Positions 28,084-36,117 are shown, counted from the first letter of the stretch. The stretch: 41,261 nucleotides of DNA from Planctomycetaceae bacterium (GCA_021300535.1 JAJTED010000017.1:1-41261); one strand, 5' to 3'. Numbers and translations are program-made. Notes: generated by a model not told the origin, from the sequence alone.

Positions 28084-28980
28084 TCAATCGAGCAGCTGCG
28101 CCGGCCACGGCGGGGTAAAGCCCGCCTGTTCCACCGGAAGCCCCGCGTGCACGACCGCGGCCACGAGGTCGGCGAGCGCCGCCAGCCGCGGATCGCTCCG
28201 ACACTCAACCGTGTCAGCGTCGATGGCCCGGGCGTCGGCGGCGACGGCCGCGAGCATGCGGGCGGCCGCTTCGGCGTGTCCCGGGCTGACGATCCGGCAG
28301 ACCCACTGACGACCGGCCTCGAAGTGCCGCCGGTCATGTTCCCCGGCGGCGACCAGCCGGCCTTCGCGTAAGACCGCGAGGTCGGTGAAGCAGGCGGGCA
28401 CGTCAGCGTCGTCGAGCGCCGCCAGCACCGTCCGCCCCATCAACTGCGCGTCGCCGATCAACTGTTCCACCCGCATCCGCCCCGCCGGATCGAGTCCGCC
28501 AAAGGGATCGTCGAGCAGCAGCACCCGCGGGTCGTGCATCAGCGCCCGCGCCACGAGGAGCAGCTTGGCCTGCCCGGCCGCCAGTGTCTCAAGCGCCGTG
28601 CCTCCCCGGCCCGCGAGGCCGGCCAGGGCGAGCCCGCGATCCACCGCACCGCGGGCGGCGGCTCCCCGCAGGCCGGAAGCCGTGGCGAAGAGCTCGAGAA
28701 ACTCGCCCGCCCGCAGCCCGGGCCACTCCGGCATGGTCGCCGGCACATACCCGATCTCCCGGCGGACGGCGTCGGGCACGCGGCGGACCGAACGCCCTTC
28801 GACGAGAATGTCACCGGCATGCAGCGGCACGGCCGTGGCCGCGGCGGCCAGGAGCGACGTCTTGCCGGCGCCACCCCGCCCAATGAGGGCGACCGCACGG
28901 CCCGCGGCCCAGTCGCACGACACGCTTTCGACGACGATCTGCCCGCCCCGCTCGACGCTCGCGCGGTCGAACTGGATCAT
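28084..28980 (-). CDS. ABC transporter ATP-binding protein with altered catalytic motifs
   Basis: A 298-residue ABC ATPase. Walker A is normal (GRGGAGKTSLL, about 34-44). Other positions differ from an active ABC domain: the Q-loop reads YVPATMPE where Gln is usual, the signature is LAAGQ in place of LSGGQ, the residue after Walker B is Asp and not Glu (LLLDDPFGGLD), and the switch His is replaced (LAALDDADV). An extra C-terminal region of about 80 residues follows. Hydrolysis may be slow or absent. It starts 4 nt after the trpE stop, so it is probably cotranscribed with it. No permease gene is in the window, and the substrate is unknown. Confidence 0.8.
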   Translation of the reverse strand: MIQFDRASVERGGQIVVESVSCDWAAGRAVALIGRGGAGKTSLLAAAATAVPLHAGDILVEGRSVRRVPDAVRREIGYVPATMPEWPGLRAGEFLELFATASGLRGAAARGAVDRGLALAGLAGRGGTALETLAAGQAKLLLVARALMHDPRVLLLDDPFGGLDPAGRMRVEQLIGDAQLMGRTVLAALDDADVPACFTDLAVLREGRLVAAGEHDRRHFEAGRQWVCRIVSPGHAEAAARMLAAVAADARAIDADTVECRSDPRLAALADLVAAVVHAGLPVEQAGFTPPWPAQLLD

Positions 28981-28984
28981 CTGC

Positions 28985-30526
28985 TCACCCGTTCGCGGCC
29001 GGCCCGGCGGACCGGCCCGCCAGCCGCGCGGCCGTCATCTCGATGGACACGAGCAGCCCCTTGGCCTTGTTGACCGTCTCCTCGAACTCCTTCTCGGGCA
29101 CGCTGTCGGCGACGATGCCCGCCCCCGACTGCACGTAGGCCTTGCCGCCGGCGACGACGATCGTCCGCAGGGCGATGCAGGTGTCCATCGAGCCCCCGAA
29201 ATCGACGTAGCCGACGGCGCCGGCATAGGGGCCGCGCCGCACCGGCTCGAGCTGGTCGATGATCTCCATGGCGCGGATCTTGGGCGCGCCCGACACGGTG
29301 CCGGCGGGCAGGCAGGCCCGCAGGGCGTCGAAGGCCGTGAGGCCGGATGCCAGCCGGCCGGTGACGTTGCTCGTGAGGTGCATGACGTGGCTGTAGCGCT
29401 CGATCGTCATCACGTCGGACAGCACCACCGACCCGATCGCCGCCACCCGGCCGACGTCGTTGCGGCCGAGGTCGATGAGCATCACGTGCTCGGCCCGTTC
29501 CTTGGGGTCGGCCAGCAGGTCGGCCGCCAGGGCCGCGTCCTCCTCGGGCGTGCCGCCGCGACGCCGGGTGCCGGCCAGCGGCCGCACCGTGACCGCACCG
29601 TCCACGCAGCGGACCATGATCTCGGGCGAACTGCCCACCAGCGTGCAGGCCGGCGTCCGCAGGAAGAACATGAAGGGGCTCGGGTTCACCACCCGGAGCG
29701 TGCGGTACAGTTCGATCGCGGGCGCGGCGAACGGGATCTCGAGCCGCCGGCTCAAGACCACCTGAAAGATGTCGCCGGCGCGAATGTACTCGATGGCCCG
29801 GTCTACGGCGGCGAGGAAGCCGTCCCGGTCGAACCGCGACACGGCCGAGCCGTCGCCCAGGCAGGCAGGCTCGCCCCGCGGCCCGATGTCGGCCGGCGGT
29901 GGCCAGGCCGACGGCGTGAAGAGCTGGTCGATCGTGGCGTCGATCCGGCGGCAGGCCGCGTCGTAGGCGGCGGCCAGACCGGCGGCCGACTCGTCCTCGA
30001 TGCGGGCGAGCACCACGACGTCGATCGCCTTCGTGACGTTGTCGAACACGACCATCCGGTCGTAGAACGCGAACGACAGGTCGGGCAGTCCGAGATCGTC
30101 GGCGGGCGGGTTCGGCAGCCGCTCGACGTAGCGGACGGAGTCGTAGGCCGCATAGCCGACGGCACCGCTGGTAAACGGCGGCAGCTCGGGCAGCCGAGCC
30201 GGCCGGTAGTCCGCCATCCGCCGTTCGAGGTCCGCCAGCGGGTCGCGGGACGTGAACTCCTCCACGGCGCCGTCGGCAGCGATCACCCGCACCCGGTCAC
30301 CGCGGGCCTCGAGCCGCAGGAACGGGTCGGCGCCGAGGAAGCTGTACCGGCCGACTTTCTCCCCGCCCACCACGCTCTCGAACAGGCAGCCGGCATCGCC
30401 GGCGTCGATCCGCGCGAACGCCGACAGCGGGGTGAGGGCGTCGGCGAACAGCCGGCGGTAGACCGGCACGAGCCGGCTGGACCGCGCGAGTGCGGCGAAG
30501 CGGGACCTGTCCGGGAGGTGCGGCAT
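28985..30526 (-). CDS. trpE: Anthranilate synthase component I
   Basis: A 513-residue chorismate-using enzyme, first step of tryptophan synthesis; it needs a glutaminase partner (TrpG) not found here. The N-terminal part has LFESVVGGEKVGRYSFLG (about 48-65), the segment that in TrpE binds tryptophan for feedback inhibition. The C-terminal chorismate domain is complete: RAGDIFQVVLSRR, VGSSPEIMV, RPLAGTRRRG, EHVMLIDLGRNDVGRV, LPAGTVSGAPKIRAMEII and QSGAGIVADSVPEKE. It could in principle be PabB, but the close fit to TrpE favours that. No trp leader is seen upstream, where the divergent mcsA begins. Confidence 0.93.
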   Translation of the reverse strand: MPHLPDRSRFAALARSSRLVPVYRRLFADALTPLSAFARIDAGDAGCLFESVVGGEKVGRYSFLGADPFLRLEARGDRVRVIAADGAVEEFTSRDPLADLERRMADYRPARLPELPPFTSGAVGYAAYDSVRYVERLPNPPADDLGLPDLSFAFYDRMVVFDNVTKAIDVVVLARIEDESAAGLAAAYDAACRRIDATIDQLFTPSAWPPPADIGPRGEPACLGDGSAVSRFDRDGFLAAVDRAIEYIRAGDIFQVVLSRRLEIPFAAPAIELYRTLRVVNPSPFMFFLRTPACTLVGSSPEIMVRCVDGAVTVRPLAGTRRRGGTPEEDAALAADLLADPKERAEHVMLIDLGRNDVGRVAAIGSVVLSDVMTIERYSHVMHLTSNVTGRLASGLTAFDALRACLPAGTVSGAPKIRAMEIIDQLEPVRRGPYAGAVGYVDFGGSMDTCIALRTIVVAGGKAYVQSGAGIVADSVPEKEFEETVNKAKGLLVSIEMTAARLAGRSAGPAANG

Positions 30527-31110
30527 GGCGGCGTGACGGGGGCGGAAGCGAACGCCGCGGAAACGGCCGCGGGATCCCCGAGCGTACCCGGCGCCGCGGG
30601 GCCGTCACAATCCGCCCGCGCCGCGAACTCCACCTCTGCGAGGACCACGCCCGCGCCTACCTGAACCAGGCGGAGACTCCCGCGGACGGCGAGTCGGAAC
30701 CCCAGGAGAGCACGTCGGCCGGCGGGGCGCTGATGGGACCTCTGGGCGTCGGCCAGACGGCCGACGAACTGGCCGCGCTCGACCAGAAGGCGTGCGACAT
30801 GTGCGGCATCACCTTCTTCGAGTTCCGCAACCAGGGGCGGCTCGGCTGCCCGCACGACTACGTCCACTTCGAGAAGGAGCTCGAGCCCTTGATCGCCAAC
30901 ATCCACGGGGCCACGACGCACACCGGCCGCCGCCCCTCGCGGGCCGCAGCGGCGGGGCTGCCCGAGGGCACCGACGAGCTCACCGGCCTGATCGGCCTGC
31001 GGCGGAGCATGAAGGATGCCATCGCCTGCGAGGACTACGAGAATGCGAAGGAGGATCGCGACGCGATCCGGGCCCTGGAGGACCGCTGGCTCGGCCCACC
31101 CCCGGCATGA
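30490..31110 (+). CDS. mcsA: McsA-like zinc protein, apparently lacking its first zinc knuckle
   Basis: The firm part, from about residue 48, reads RRELHLCEDHARAYLNQ, then LDQKACDMCGITFFEFRNQGRL, GCPHDYVHFEKELEPLI, and a C-terminal UvrB/UvrC helix pair (LRRSMKDAIACEDYENAKEDRDAI), as in McsA, the activator of the McsB arginine kinase. The usual opening CxxC before the LHLC segment is missing. The only in-frame start before that segment is a GTG at 30490, inside the 5' end of trpE on the other strand and without a ribosome binding site; the next ATG (30733) would drop the LHLC segment. I suspect a small deletion at the 5' end, near 30612-30636, or a sequence error. mcsB follows after 27 nt. Confidence 0.75.
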   Translation: MRRSGTCPGGAAWRRDGGGSERRGNGRGIPERTRRRGAVTIRPRRELHLCEDHARAYLNQAETPADGESEPQESTSAGGALMGPLGVGQTADELAALDQKACDMCGITFFEFRNQGRLGCPHDYVHFEKELEPLIANIHGATTHTGRRPSRAAAAGLPEGTDELTGLIGLRRSMKDAIACEDYENAKEDRDAIRALEDRWLGPPPA

Positions 31111-31137
31111 GCCTTCGTCACGGAAACGGACGCAGCG

Positions 31138-32220
31138 ATGACCATGAATCTTGAATCGCTTACCCACGGTGTCGGTGAATGGCTGCGAGGCACCGGTCCG
31201 GAGTCGGACATCGTCATGAGCAGCCGCGTGCGGCTGGCCCGCAACGTCGCCCACTACCCGTTCGTGAGCCGGGCCTCGGACCAGGACCGCGCGGAAATCG
31301 AGAAGTTTCTCCGCGACCGCATCGCCACGGCGCCCGTCGGCCGGGACCTCGACTACATCGACGTCGGCCGCCTCGAGGAGGTCGACCGCCAGTTTCTCGT
31401 CGAGCGGCAGCTGATCAGCCGCGAGCACGCCGAGGCCCAGGGGGCCCGGGGAGTGGCGATCGACGGCCGTGAGCAGGTGAGTCTGATGATCAACGAGGAG
31501 GATCACCTGCGGATCCAGTGCATGCACAGCGGCCTGGACCTCGCCGGCGTCTGGGAGCAGATCAAGGCGGTCGACGACCAGATCGAGAAGGTCGTTCCCT
31601 ACGCCTTCCATCCCCGCTTCGGCTACCTCACGGCCTGTCCCACGAACGTCGGCACCGGGATCCGCGTGAGCGTGATGCTCCACCTGCCGGCGCTGGTCAT
31701 CACCCGGCAGATCGACAAGGTGTTTCGCAGCCTGCACAAAATCTCGCTGGCGGTCCGCGGCCTGTACGGCGAGGGTTCGCAGGCGATGGGCGACTTCTAC
31801 CAGATCTCGAATCAGACCACGCTCGGCAAGACCGAGGAGGAACTGCTCGAGCAGGTCGGCGACGTCGTCCCGGTGCTCATCGACTACGAGCGCCGGGCCC
31901 GCGAGTTCCTCGTCCGCGAGACGCAGCAGAACGTCCACGACCAGGTGAGCCGCGCCTTCGGCATCCTCCGCACGGCCCAGACGATCAGCGCCGAGGAGAC
32001 GATGCAGCTCCTCTCGCGGGTGCGGATGGGCGTGCTCCTCGGGCTGATCGGCGACGTGCAGATCGCCGACATCAACTCGCTCCTGGTGCGCACGCAGCCG
32101 GCCCACCTGCAGAAGCTCCGCGGCGTGGAGCTCGACACGAAGGACCGGAACATCGAGCGGGCCCGCTACCTGCGGCAGCACTTCGAAGCCGGCGGCGGCG
32201 CGCAGGCGAGCCAGAATTGA
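31138..32220 (+). CDS. mcsB: Protein arginine kinase
   Basis: A 360-residue member of the phosphagen kinase fold that phosphorylates arginine residues in proteins; in Firmicutes this marks substrates for ClpCP. Motifs: SSRVRLARNVAHYPF (about 28-42), the active-site strand VSLMINEEDHLRIQ, AFHPRFGYLTACPTNVGTGI with the conserved Cys, and RVSVMLHLPAL. The C-terminal part continues as in McsB (VRGLYGEGSQAMGDFYQISNQ). ATG at 31138 and ATG at 31144 are both possible. mcsA lies directly upstream, as in Bacillus, but no ctsR or clpC gene flanks them here, so the regulatory setting differs. Confidence 0.95.
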   Translation: MTMNLESLTHGVGEWLRGTGPESDIVMSSRVRLARNVAHYPFVSRASDQDRAEIEKFLRDRIATAPVGRDLDYIDVGRLEEVDRQFLVERQLISREHAEAQGARGVAIDGREQVSLMINEEDHLRIQCMHSGLDLAGVWEQIKAVDDQIEKVVPYAFHPRFGYLTACPTNVGTGIRVSVMLHLPALVITRQIDKVFRSLHKISLAVRGLYGEGSQAMGDFYQISNQTTLGKTEEELLEQVGDVVPVLIDYERRAREFLVRETQQNVHDQVSRAFGILRTAQTISAEETMQLLSRVRMGVLLGLIGDVQIADINSLLVRTQPAHLQKLRGVELDTKDRNIERARYLRQHFEAGGGAQASQN

Positions 32221-32299
32221 ACGTCAGCCCCGGGCCTGCGGCGTTCGCTGGAGAGCTCTCCCCGGCAATCCCTCCGGCCTGACGCCGGTGAACGGCACA

Positions 32300-32413
32300 A
32301 AAAGCCCCCGGCGGAAGCCGGGGAGCAGCCTGCACGCGAACCCGCGGCATCGTGCCGCGGTTTGCTTGGCGGGCCGGCGCCCGCTGCTCGGCAACCCGGC
32401 CCTCCGGGCCTGA
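32300..32413. repeat. Family 2 repeat, inverted, first of three units
   Basis: Opens with AAAAAGCCCCC and the hairpin CCCCCGGC-GGAA-GCCGGGG, then GAGCAGCCTGCACGC, the palindrome around GCGGCATCGTGCCGC, and ends in a CCGGCCCTCCGGGCC hairpin. It lies downstream of mcsB (+) and faces coaD (-). The whole gap 32221-32836 is repeats except for the first 80 bases, where nothing is seen. Confidence 0.8.
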
Positions 32414-32422
32414 AGATCACAC

Positions 32423-32602
32423 AAAAAGCCCCGGGTGGAAACCCGGGAGCAGCCTGCACGCGAACCCGCGGCATCGTGCCGCGGTTCGCTTGGCGGGCCG
32501 GCGCCCGCTGCTCGGCAACCCGGCCCTCCGGACCCGCGGCATCGTGCCGCGGTTCGCTTGGCGGGCCGGCGCCCGCTGCTCGGCAACCCGGCCCTCCGGG
32601 CC
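32423..32602. repeat. Family 2 repeat with a 68-bp tandem duplication of its core
   Basis: Begins AAAAAGCCCCGGGT with the hairpin loop GGAA, then the same family 2 body. The core from ACCCGCGGCATCG (32464) to CCCTCCGG is repeated at once from 32532, a period of 68 bp, with almost no sequence difference. This points to recent slippage or unequal exchange. The arrangement of three related units in 300 bp superficially recalls a CRISPR but has no regular unique spacers. Confidence 0.85.
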
Positions 32603-32614
32603 TGACGACCACAC

Positions 32615-32772
32615 AAAAAGCCCCGGGTGGAAACCCGGGGACTCCGGGTCATCTACCTTCCCGGGTGCCGTGCGTTGCGGGTTTGAACCAGAGAATCACG
32701 GACCGTCGTGGGGCATGGCTGGTGGGGTGGTTGTCGTGCCCGGAGTCCCCGGGCTTCCGCCCGGGGCTGCTT
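32615..32772. repeat. Family 1 repeat, copy F
   Basis: AAAAAGCCCCGGGT-GGAA-ACCCGGGG on the left, and a right stem of CCCCGGGC-TTCC-GCCCGGGG followed by CTGCTT. It is in the same internal orientation as copy A (CTTCCCGGGTGCCGTGCG inside). It lies between mcsB (+) and coaD (-), which converge. Confidence 0.85.
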
Positions 32773-32836
32773 GGAGCCGCGGGATTGGCAAACACCTGAG
32801 AAGCGCGCGGCCACCGCGGCCCTCGGGCCTGAACCG

Positions 32837-33346
32837 TCAGCCCCGGGCCGGGAGCTTCGCGCGGAGCGCCTCCACGACCGGCCGCGGCACGAACCGCAGC
32901 AGCCGCTCGTCGTCCGCCAGGGGCGTGATCTGCTTGAGGAGCGACGACGAGACGTGCGAGTACTCGGCGTCGGCCATGAGGAACACCGTTTCCACGGCCG
33001 GGTCGAGCTTGCGGTTGGCGAGCGTCATCGTGAACTCCGCTTCGATGTCGGTCAGCGACCGCACGCCGCGCAGGAGCACATGGGCCCCCTGCTCGCGGAC
33101 GAAGGCGACGGCCAGCCCGCTGAACAGCTCCACCCGCACGTTCTGCAGCCCGGCGACGGCGGCCCGCACCAGCCCGACCCGCTCCTCCAGCGAAAACAGC
33201 GGCTGCTTGTCGGGATTGATGCCCACGCCGACCACGAGGCCGTCGAAGATCCGGCTGGCCCGGGTGATGACATCGAGGTGGCCGAGCGTGATCGGGTCGA
33301 ACGACCCGGTGTAGACGGCGACGCGGGCGGTCTTTGCGGCGGCCAC
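32837..33346 (-). CDS. coaD: Phosphopantetheine adenylyltransferase
   Basis: A 169-residue nucleotidyltransferase that makes dephospho-CoA from 4'-phosphopantetheine and ATP, the penultimate step of coenzyme A synthesis. The (T/H)xGH-type signature is VYTGSFDPITLGHLDVI with H23. RGVRSLTDIEAEF (about 94-106) and EYSHVSSSLLKQI (about 128-140) match the rest of the CoaD active site. Length is normal for the family. The gene stands alone between a repeat cluster and a divergent small membrane protein gene. Confidence 0.97.
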   Translation of the reverse strand: MAAAKTARVAVYTGSFDPITLGHLDVITRASRIFDGLVVGVGINPDKQPLFSLEERVGLVRAAVAGLQNVRVELFSGLAVAFVREQGAHVLLRGVRSLTDIEAEFTMTLANRKLDPAVETVFLMADAEYSHVSSSLLKQITPLADDERLLRFVPRPVVEALRAKLPARG

Positions 33347-33495
33347 GGTGGAGGGCTCCAGTCTGGCGGTGCGGAAGGCCGACGGCGAGCGGCCGAAATC
33401 GCCGTCCGGGAGTCACCGCCTCCCCGGACGACGGCGTTTATGGTATGGAAACGGCCCGTGGAACGAAACCACGGCCCCTCGGAGCTCCGGACCGC

Positions 33496-33714
33496 GTGTC
33501 GAAGGCGCTGCCACTCATCGGGATGATCGTTTCGGGACTGGTCGTGGTGCTGTTCCTGGCCGACCTCGCCGCGGGTTTCCCGTTCAAGCGGGTGAGCATC
33601 GTCGCCGACATCGGCTTCATCGTCAGCGGTCTGATCCTCACGTACTTGAGCTGGTCGCTCTTGAATAGAGGACGCGGCCGGGCCGCTAAGCAGCCTTCAA
33701 CACCGAACCGCTGA
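33496..33714 (+). CDS. Small two-helix membrane protein
   Basis: 72 residues if the GTG at 33496 is used (GGAG 11 nt upstream), or 89 from an ATG at 33445, which sits inside a -10-like TATGGT. Two hydrophobic helices are clear: LPLIGMIVSGLVVVLFLADL and IVADIGFIVSGLILTYLSWS. The tail is basic. It resembles a short membrane protein I recall from other planctomycetes (starting SKxLPLIGMIV), of unknown function. Its 3' end overlaps the convergent gene at 33686-34405 by 29 nt. Confidence 0.65.
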   Translation: MSKALPLIGMIVSGLVVVLFLADLAAGFPFKRVSIVADIGFIVSGLILTYLSWSLLNRGRGRAAKQPSTPNR

Positions 33715-34405
33715 CCGGTGCCGCACCACCCCGGCCGAGGATCGCCGGCAGGTCCGTGAGTTGAACGAGACGCAGCCGGCCGGTGGCGGCCCGCCGCTCG
33801 GCCCAGGCGAGCCACCGGTCGAGACGGCCGCTCACCGGGCGGTCTGCGGGCATGTCGCCGGCGTGCAGCACGTGCAGGGTGCCGGGGCGGGGCCGCGGCA
33901 TCGAGCCATGGAGCATCCAGCCGACCATGCCGGCGGGCCGCGGCGGATCGACCTGCACCTCCCACAGCCCCCACACGGAATTGCGGCACCGCCATCCCGC
34001 CGGCGCCGGTCGGCGGCTTCCGCGGCCCGCGTCGGCGAACGCATCCACGACGACGACCCGCATGCCTTCCTCGGCGAGCAGGCTCTGGTGGGCGAGCGGC
34101 CGCGGCCCGCGCAGGACCGCCGCGTCGAGCCCGGGCACGACCTGCCGCGCCTCGTCGACCATCCGCCGCAGCGTGGCCCGGGAGTCGAGCCAGCCCGGCT
34201 GCACCGCCAGCGCGAGATCCGGCACGCTCACCCCGCGGCTGCGGGCCGCTTCGGTGACGGCGCCGAGCGTGTCGGGGGTGGCCGCCCAGGTGACGGCCGC
34301 CGACCGTCCCAGCGTGTCCAGCCACGCCGCACAGGCTCCGCTCCGCGTCGGCCGCGGCAAAGTCGCGCAGACCACGAGCGTCGTCGGATCAACGGACCGT
34401 CGCAT
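33686..34405 (-). CDS. Conserved hypothetical protein, perhaps polysaccharide deacetylase-like fold
   Basis: 239 residues, no signal peptide or membrane helix. The N-terminus is a beta/alpha start (TTLVVCATLPRPTRSGACAAW); later come LALAVQPGWLDSRATLRRMV, LRGPRPLAHQSLLAEEGMRVVVVDAF and WRCRNSVWGLWEVQVDPP, ending in HVLHAGDM and RLRLVQLTDL. The order of strands and the His-containing loops recall the NodB/polysaccharide deacetylase barrel, but the usual metal-binding HxxxH is not evident, so I do not assign an activity. GGGGGAA 5 nt before the ATG supports the start. Its stop lies within the end of the opposite small membrane gene. Confidence 0.65.
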   Translation of the reverse strand: MRRSVDPTTLVVCATLPRPTRSGACAAWLDTLGRSAAVTWAATPDTLGAVTEAARSRGVSVPDLALAVQPGWLDSRATLRRMVDEARQVVPGLDAAVLRGPRPLAHQSLLAEEGMRVVVVDAFADAGRGSRRPAPAGWRCRNSVWGLWEVQVDPPRPAGMVGWMLHGSMPRPRPGTLHVLHAGDMPADRPVSGRLDRWLAWAERRAATGRLRLVQLTDLPAILGRGGAAPVSGSVLKAA

Positions 34406-34516
34406 GGTGTTCCCCCGTGTGCCGCCGGCCGAACGCCGCCGCGCGAGGAGGATATCGACCCGGGTTTCGACCGGTCTGCAATCGACCGGGGGCGGGGCGG
34501 CCTTTCCGTCCGGCGG

Positions 34517-36049
34517 TCAGCCCGACCGTGACGACTCTGCGGGTCGTGCGGCGGCCGCCGCCTCCCAGCGGCCGATCGCGGCGACGATCCCGCCGGCTGT
34601 GGCCTCGTCGGCCTCGACGGCCGGCCGCAGACCGAGCCGTTCCAGGGCGGCGGAGGTGACCGGACTGATGCTGGCGATCCGCCAGCGTCGCATGCGGTCG
34701 CCGAACAGGCGGACGGCCGCCTCGGCGATCGAGGAGCTCGTCACCGTCACCCAGTCGACGCCGGCATCGACCGCGGCCAGCGTCGTCGGGTCGAGCGGCT
34801 CGAGCGGCCGGCTGACGTATGCCACCACCTCGTCCACATGATGCCCGCGACCTTCCAGTTCGCGCCGCAGGAGATCGCGACCCTTGTCGGCGCGGATGAG
34901 CAGGAACCGGCCGCCCCGCGGCATGGCGGCGAACGCCGCGGCCAGGCCCTCCGACCGGAAGTCCGCCGGCGTCAGGTCGCCCACGAGGCCCACGGCATCG
35001 AGGCTGCGGAGCGTTGCGGGGCCGATCGCCGCGAGCCGCGCGGTGCCCAGGGCTCGGGCGTCGCGGCCGGCGGCCCGCAGCCGGGCTGCGAACGCCTTCA
35101 CGCCGTTGGCGCTGGCAAACACGATCCAGTCGTAGGTGTCGGCACGAGCGATCGCCGTGTCGAGCGGCTGCCAGGAGGGCGGGTCGGCGATCCCTACCAC
35201 AGGGACGGTCAGGCACTGTCCGCCAGCCGCGCGGACGAGGGCCGCGAGCTCTTCCCCCTGCCCCACCGGACGCGTGATCAGCACCCGCCGCCCCGCGAGC
35301 GGCCCCGCAGGCCGGCTCCGTGCCGCCTCGCCCACGATCACGACGGCGGGGCTCTGCCAGCCTGCCTGTTCGAGGCCGGCGGCGCAGTCGGCAAGCGTCC
35401 CGGTGGCGATCCGCTCCGCCGGCCAGGAACAACAACTGACGACGGTGATCGGCGTGGCGGCGGGCTTCCCGGCCCCGATGAGCGCCCGCGCCCAGCAGGC
35501 CGCCTTCTCGACACCCATGTAGATGACGAGCGTGCCCGGCAGCGCCGCCAGCGCGTGAAAGTCGAGCCCGGCCTCCTTCGCATCCGCCTCATGACCGGTG
35601 ACGATCGTGAGGCTCGAAGCCGCGGCGCGGCTCGTGAGCGGCACGGCGGCCGCGGCCGCGGCGGCCAACGCGGCCGTCACGCCCGGCACGATCGAGACGG
35701 CAACGCCGGCATCCCGCAACGGCTGGAGCTCTTCCGCCAGGCGGGCGAAGACCGTCGGATCGCCCCCCTTGAGCCGGACCACGCGGCGGCCGGCCAGGGC
35801 GAGCCGCACCAGCAGCCGACCCGTCGTCTCGCCCGGATCGGCGCCCGCGGCGGCCTCGCGGTCCACCGGAATCCGCTCCGCGGCCGGGTTCGCGACGTCC
35901 AGCAAGGCGGCCGGCACGAGCCGATCGTGCACCACGACCTCGGCGGTCCGCAGGGCTTCCGCCGCCCGGAGCGTGAGCAGGTCGGCCGCGCCCGGACCGG
36001 CGCCGACGAAGCTCACATGGCCGCTGTGGGTCGGGGTCGAAACGGGCAT
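34517..36049 (-). CDS. cobA-hemD: Fused uroporphyrinogen-III methyltransferase and uroporphyrinogen-III synthase
   Basis: 510 residues with two enzymes in one chain. The first half (about 10-250) is SUMT/CobA, which methylates uroporphyrinogen III to precorrin-2 for B12 or siroheme: VSFVGAGPGAADLLTLRAAE, VVRLKGGDPTVFARLAEE, IVPGVTAALAAAA, SLTIVTGHE and LVIYMGV. The second half (about 260-500) is HemD: GRRVLITRPVGQGEELAAL, WIVFASANGVKAF, LAAIGPATLRSL, RGGRFLLIRADKGRDLL and VTVTSSSIAEAAVRLF. It makes uroporphyrinogen III and its methylated product in one protein. The start at 36049 matches the CobA N-terminus; no ribosome binding site is clear. B12 made by this route is needed by MetH, encoded in this window. 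Confidence 0.93.
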   Translation of the reverse strand: MPVSTPTHSGHVSFVGAGPGAADLLTLRAAEALRTAEVVVHDRLVPAALLDVANPAAERIPVDREAAAGADPGETTGRLLVRLALAGRRVVRLKGGDPTVFARLAEELQPLRDAGVAVSIVPGVTAALAAAAAAAVPLTSRAAASSLTIVTGHEADAKEAGLDFHALAALPGTLVIYMGVEKAACWARALIGAGKPAATPITVVSCCSWPAERIATGTLADCAAGLEQAGWQSPAVVIVGEAARSRPAGPLAGRRVLITRPVGQGEELAALVRAAGGQCLTVPVVGIADPPSWQPLDTAIARADTYDWIVFASANGVKAFAARLRAAGRDARALGTARLAAIGPATLRSLDAVGLVGDLTPADFRSEGLAAAFAAMPRGGRFLLIRADKGRDLLRRELEGRGHHVDEVVAYVSRPLEPLDPTTLAAVDAGVDWVTVTSSSIAEAAVRLFGDRMRRWRIASISPVTSAALERLGLRPAVEADEATAGGIVAAIGRWEAAAAARPAESSRSG

Positions 36050-36117
36050 TGGGGGGCCGCGGATGGCGTCCGCGGGCGGCTGAAGGCAGCGGTGTTTCAG
36101 GGCGTCCGAAGCGTCAC

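Noticed and set aside
28385-32181. Long frames antisense to trpE and mcsB
   Set aside because: Composition of GC-shadow type, with trpE and mcsB fully convincing on the opposite strands.
32300-32602. Possible CRISPR array
   Set aside because: Only three related units, the repeats are long palindromes, there are no regular unique spacers, and no cas gene is near.
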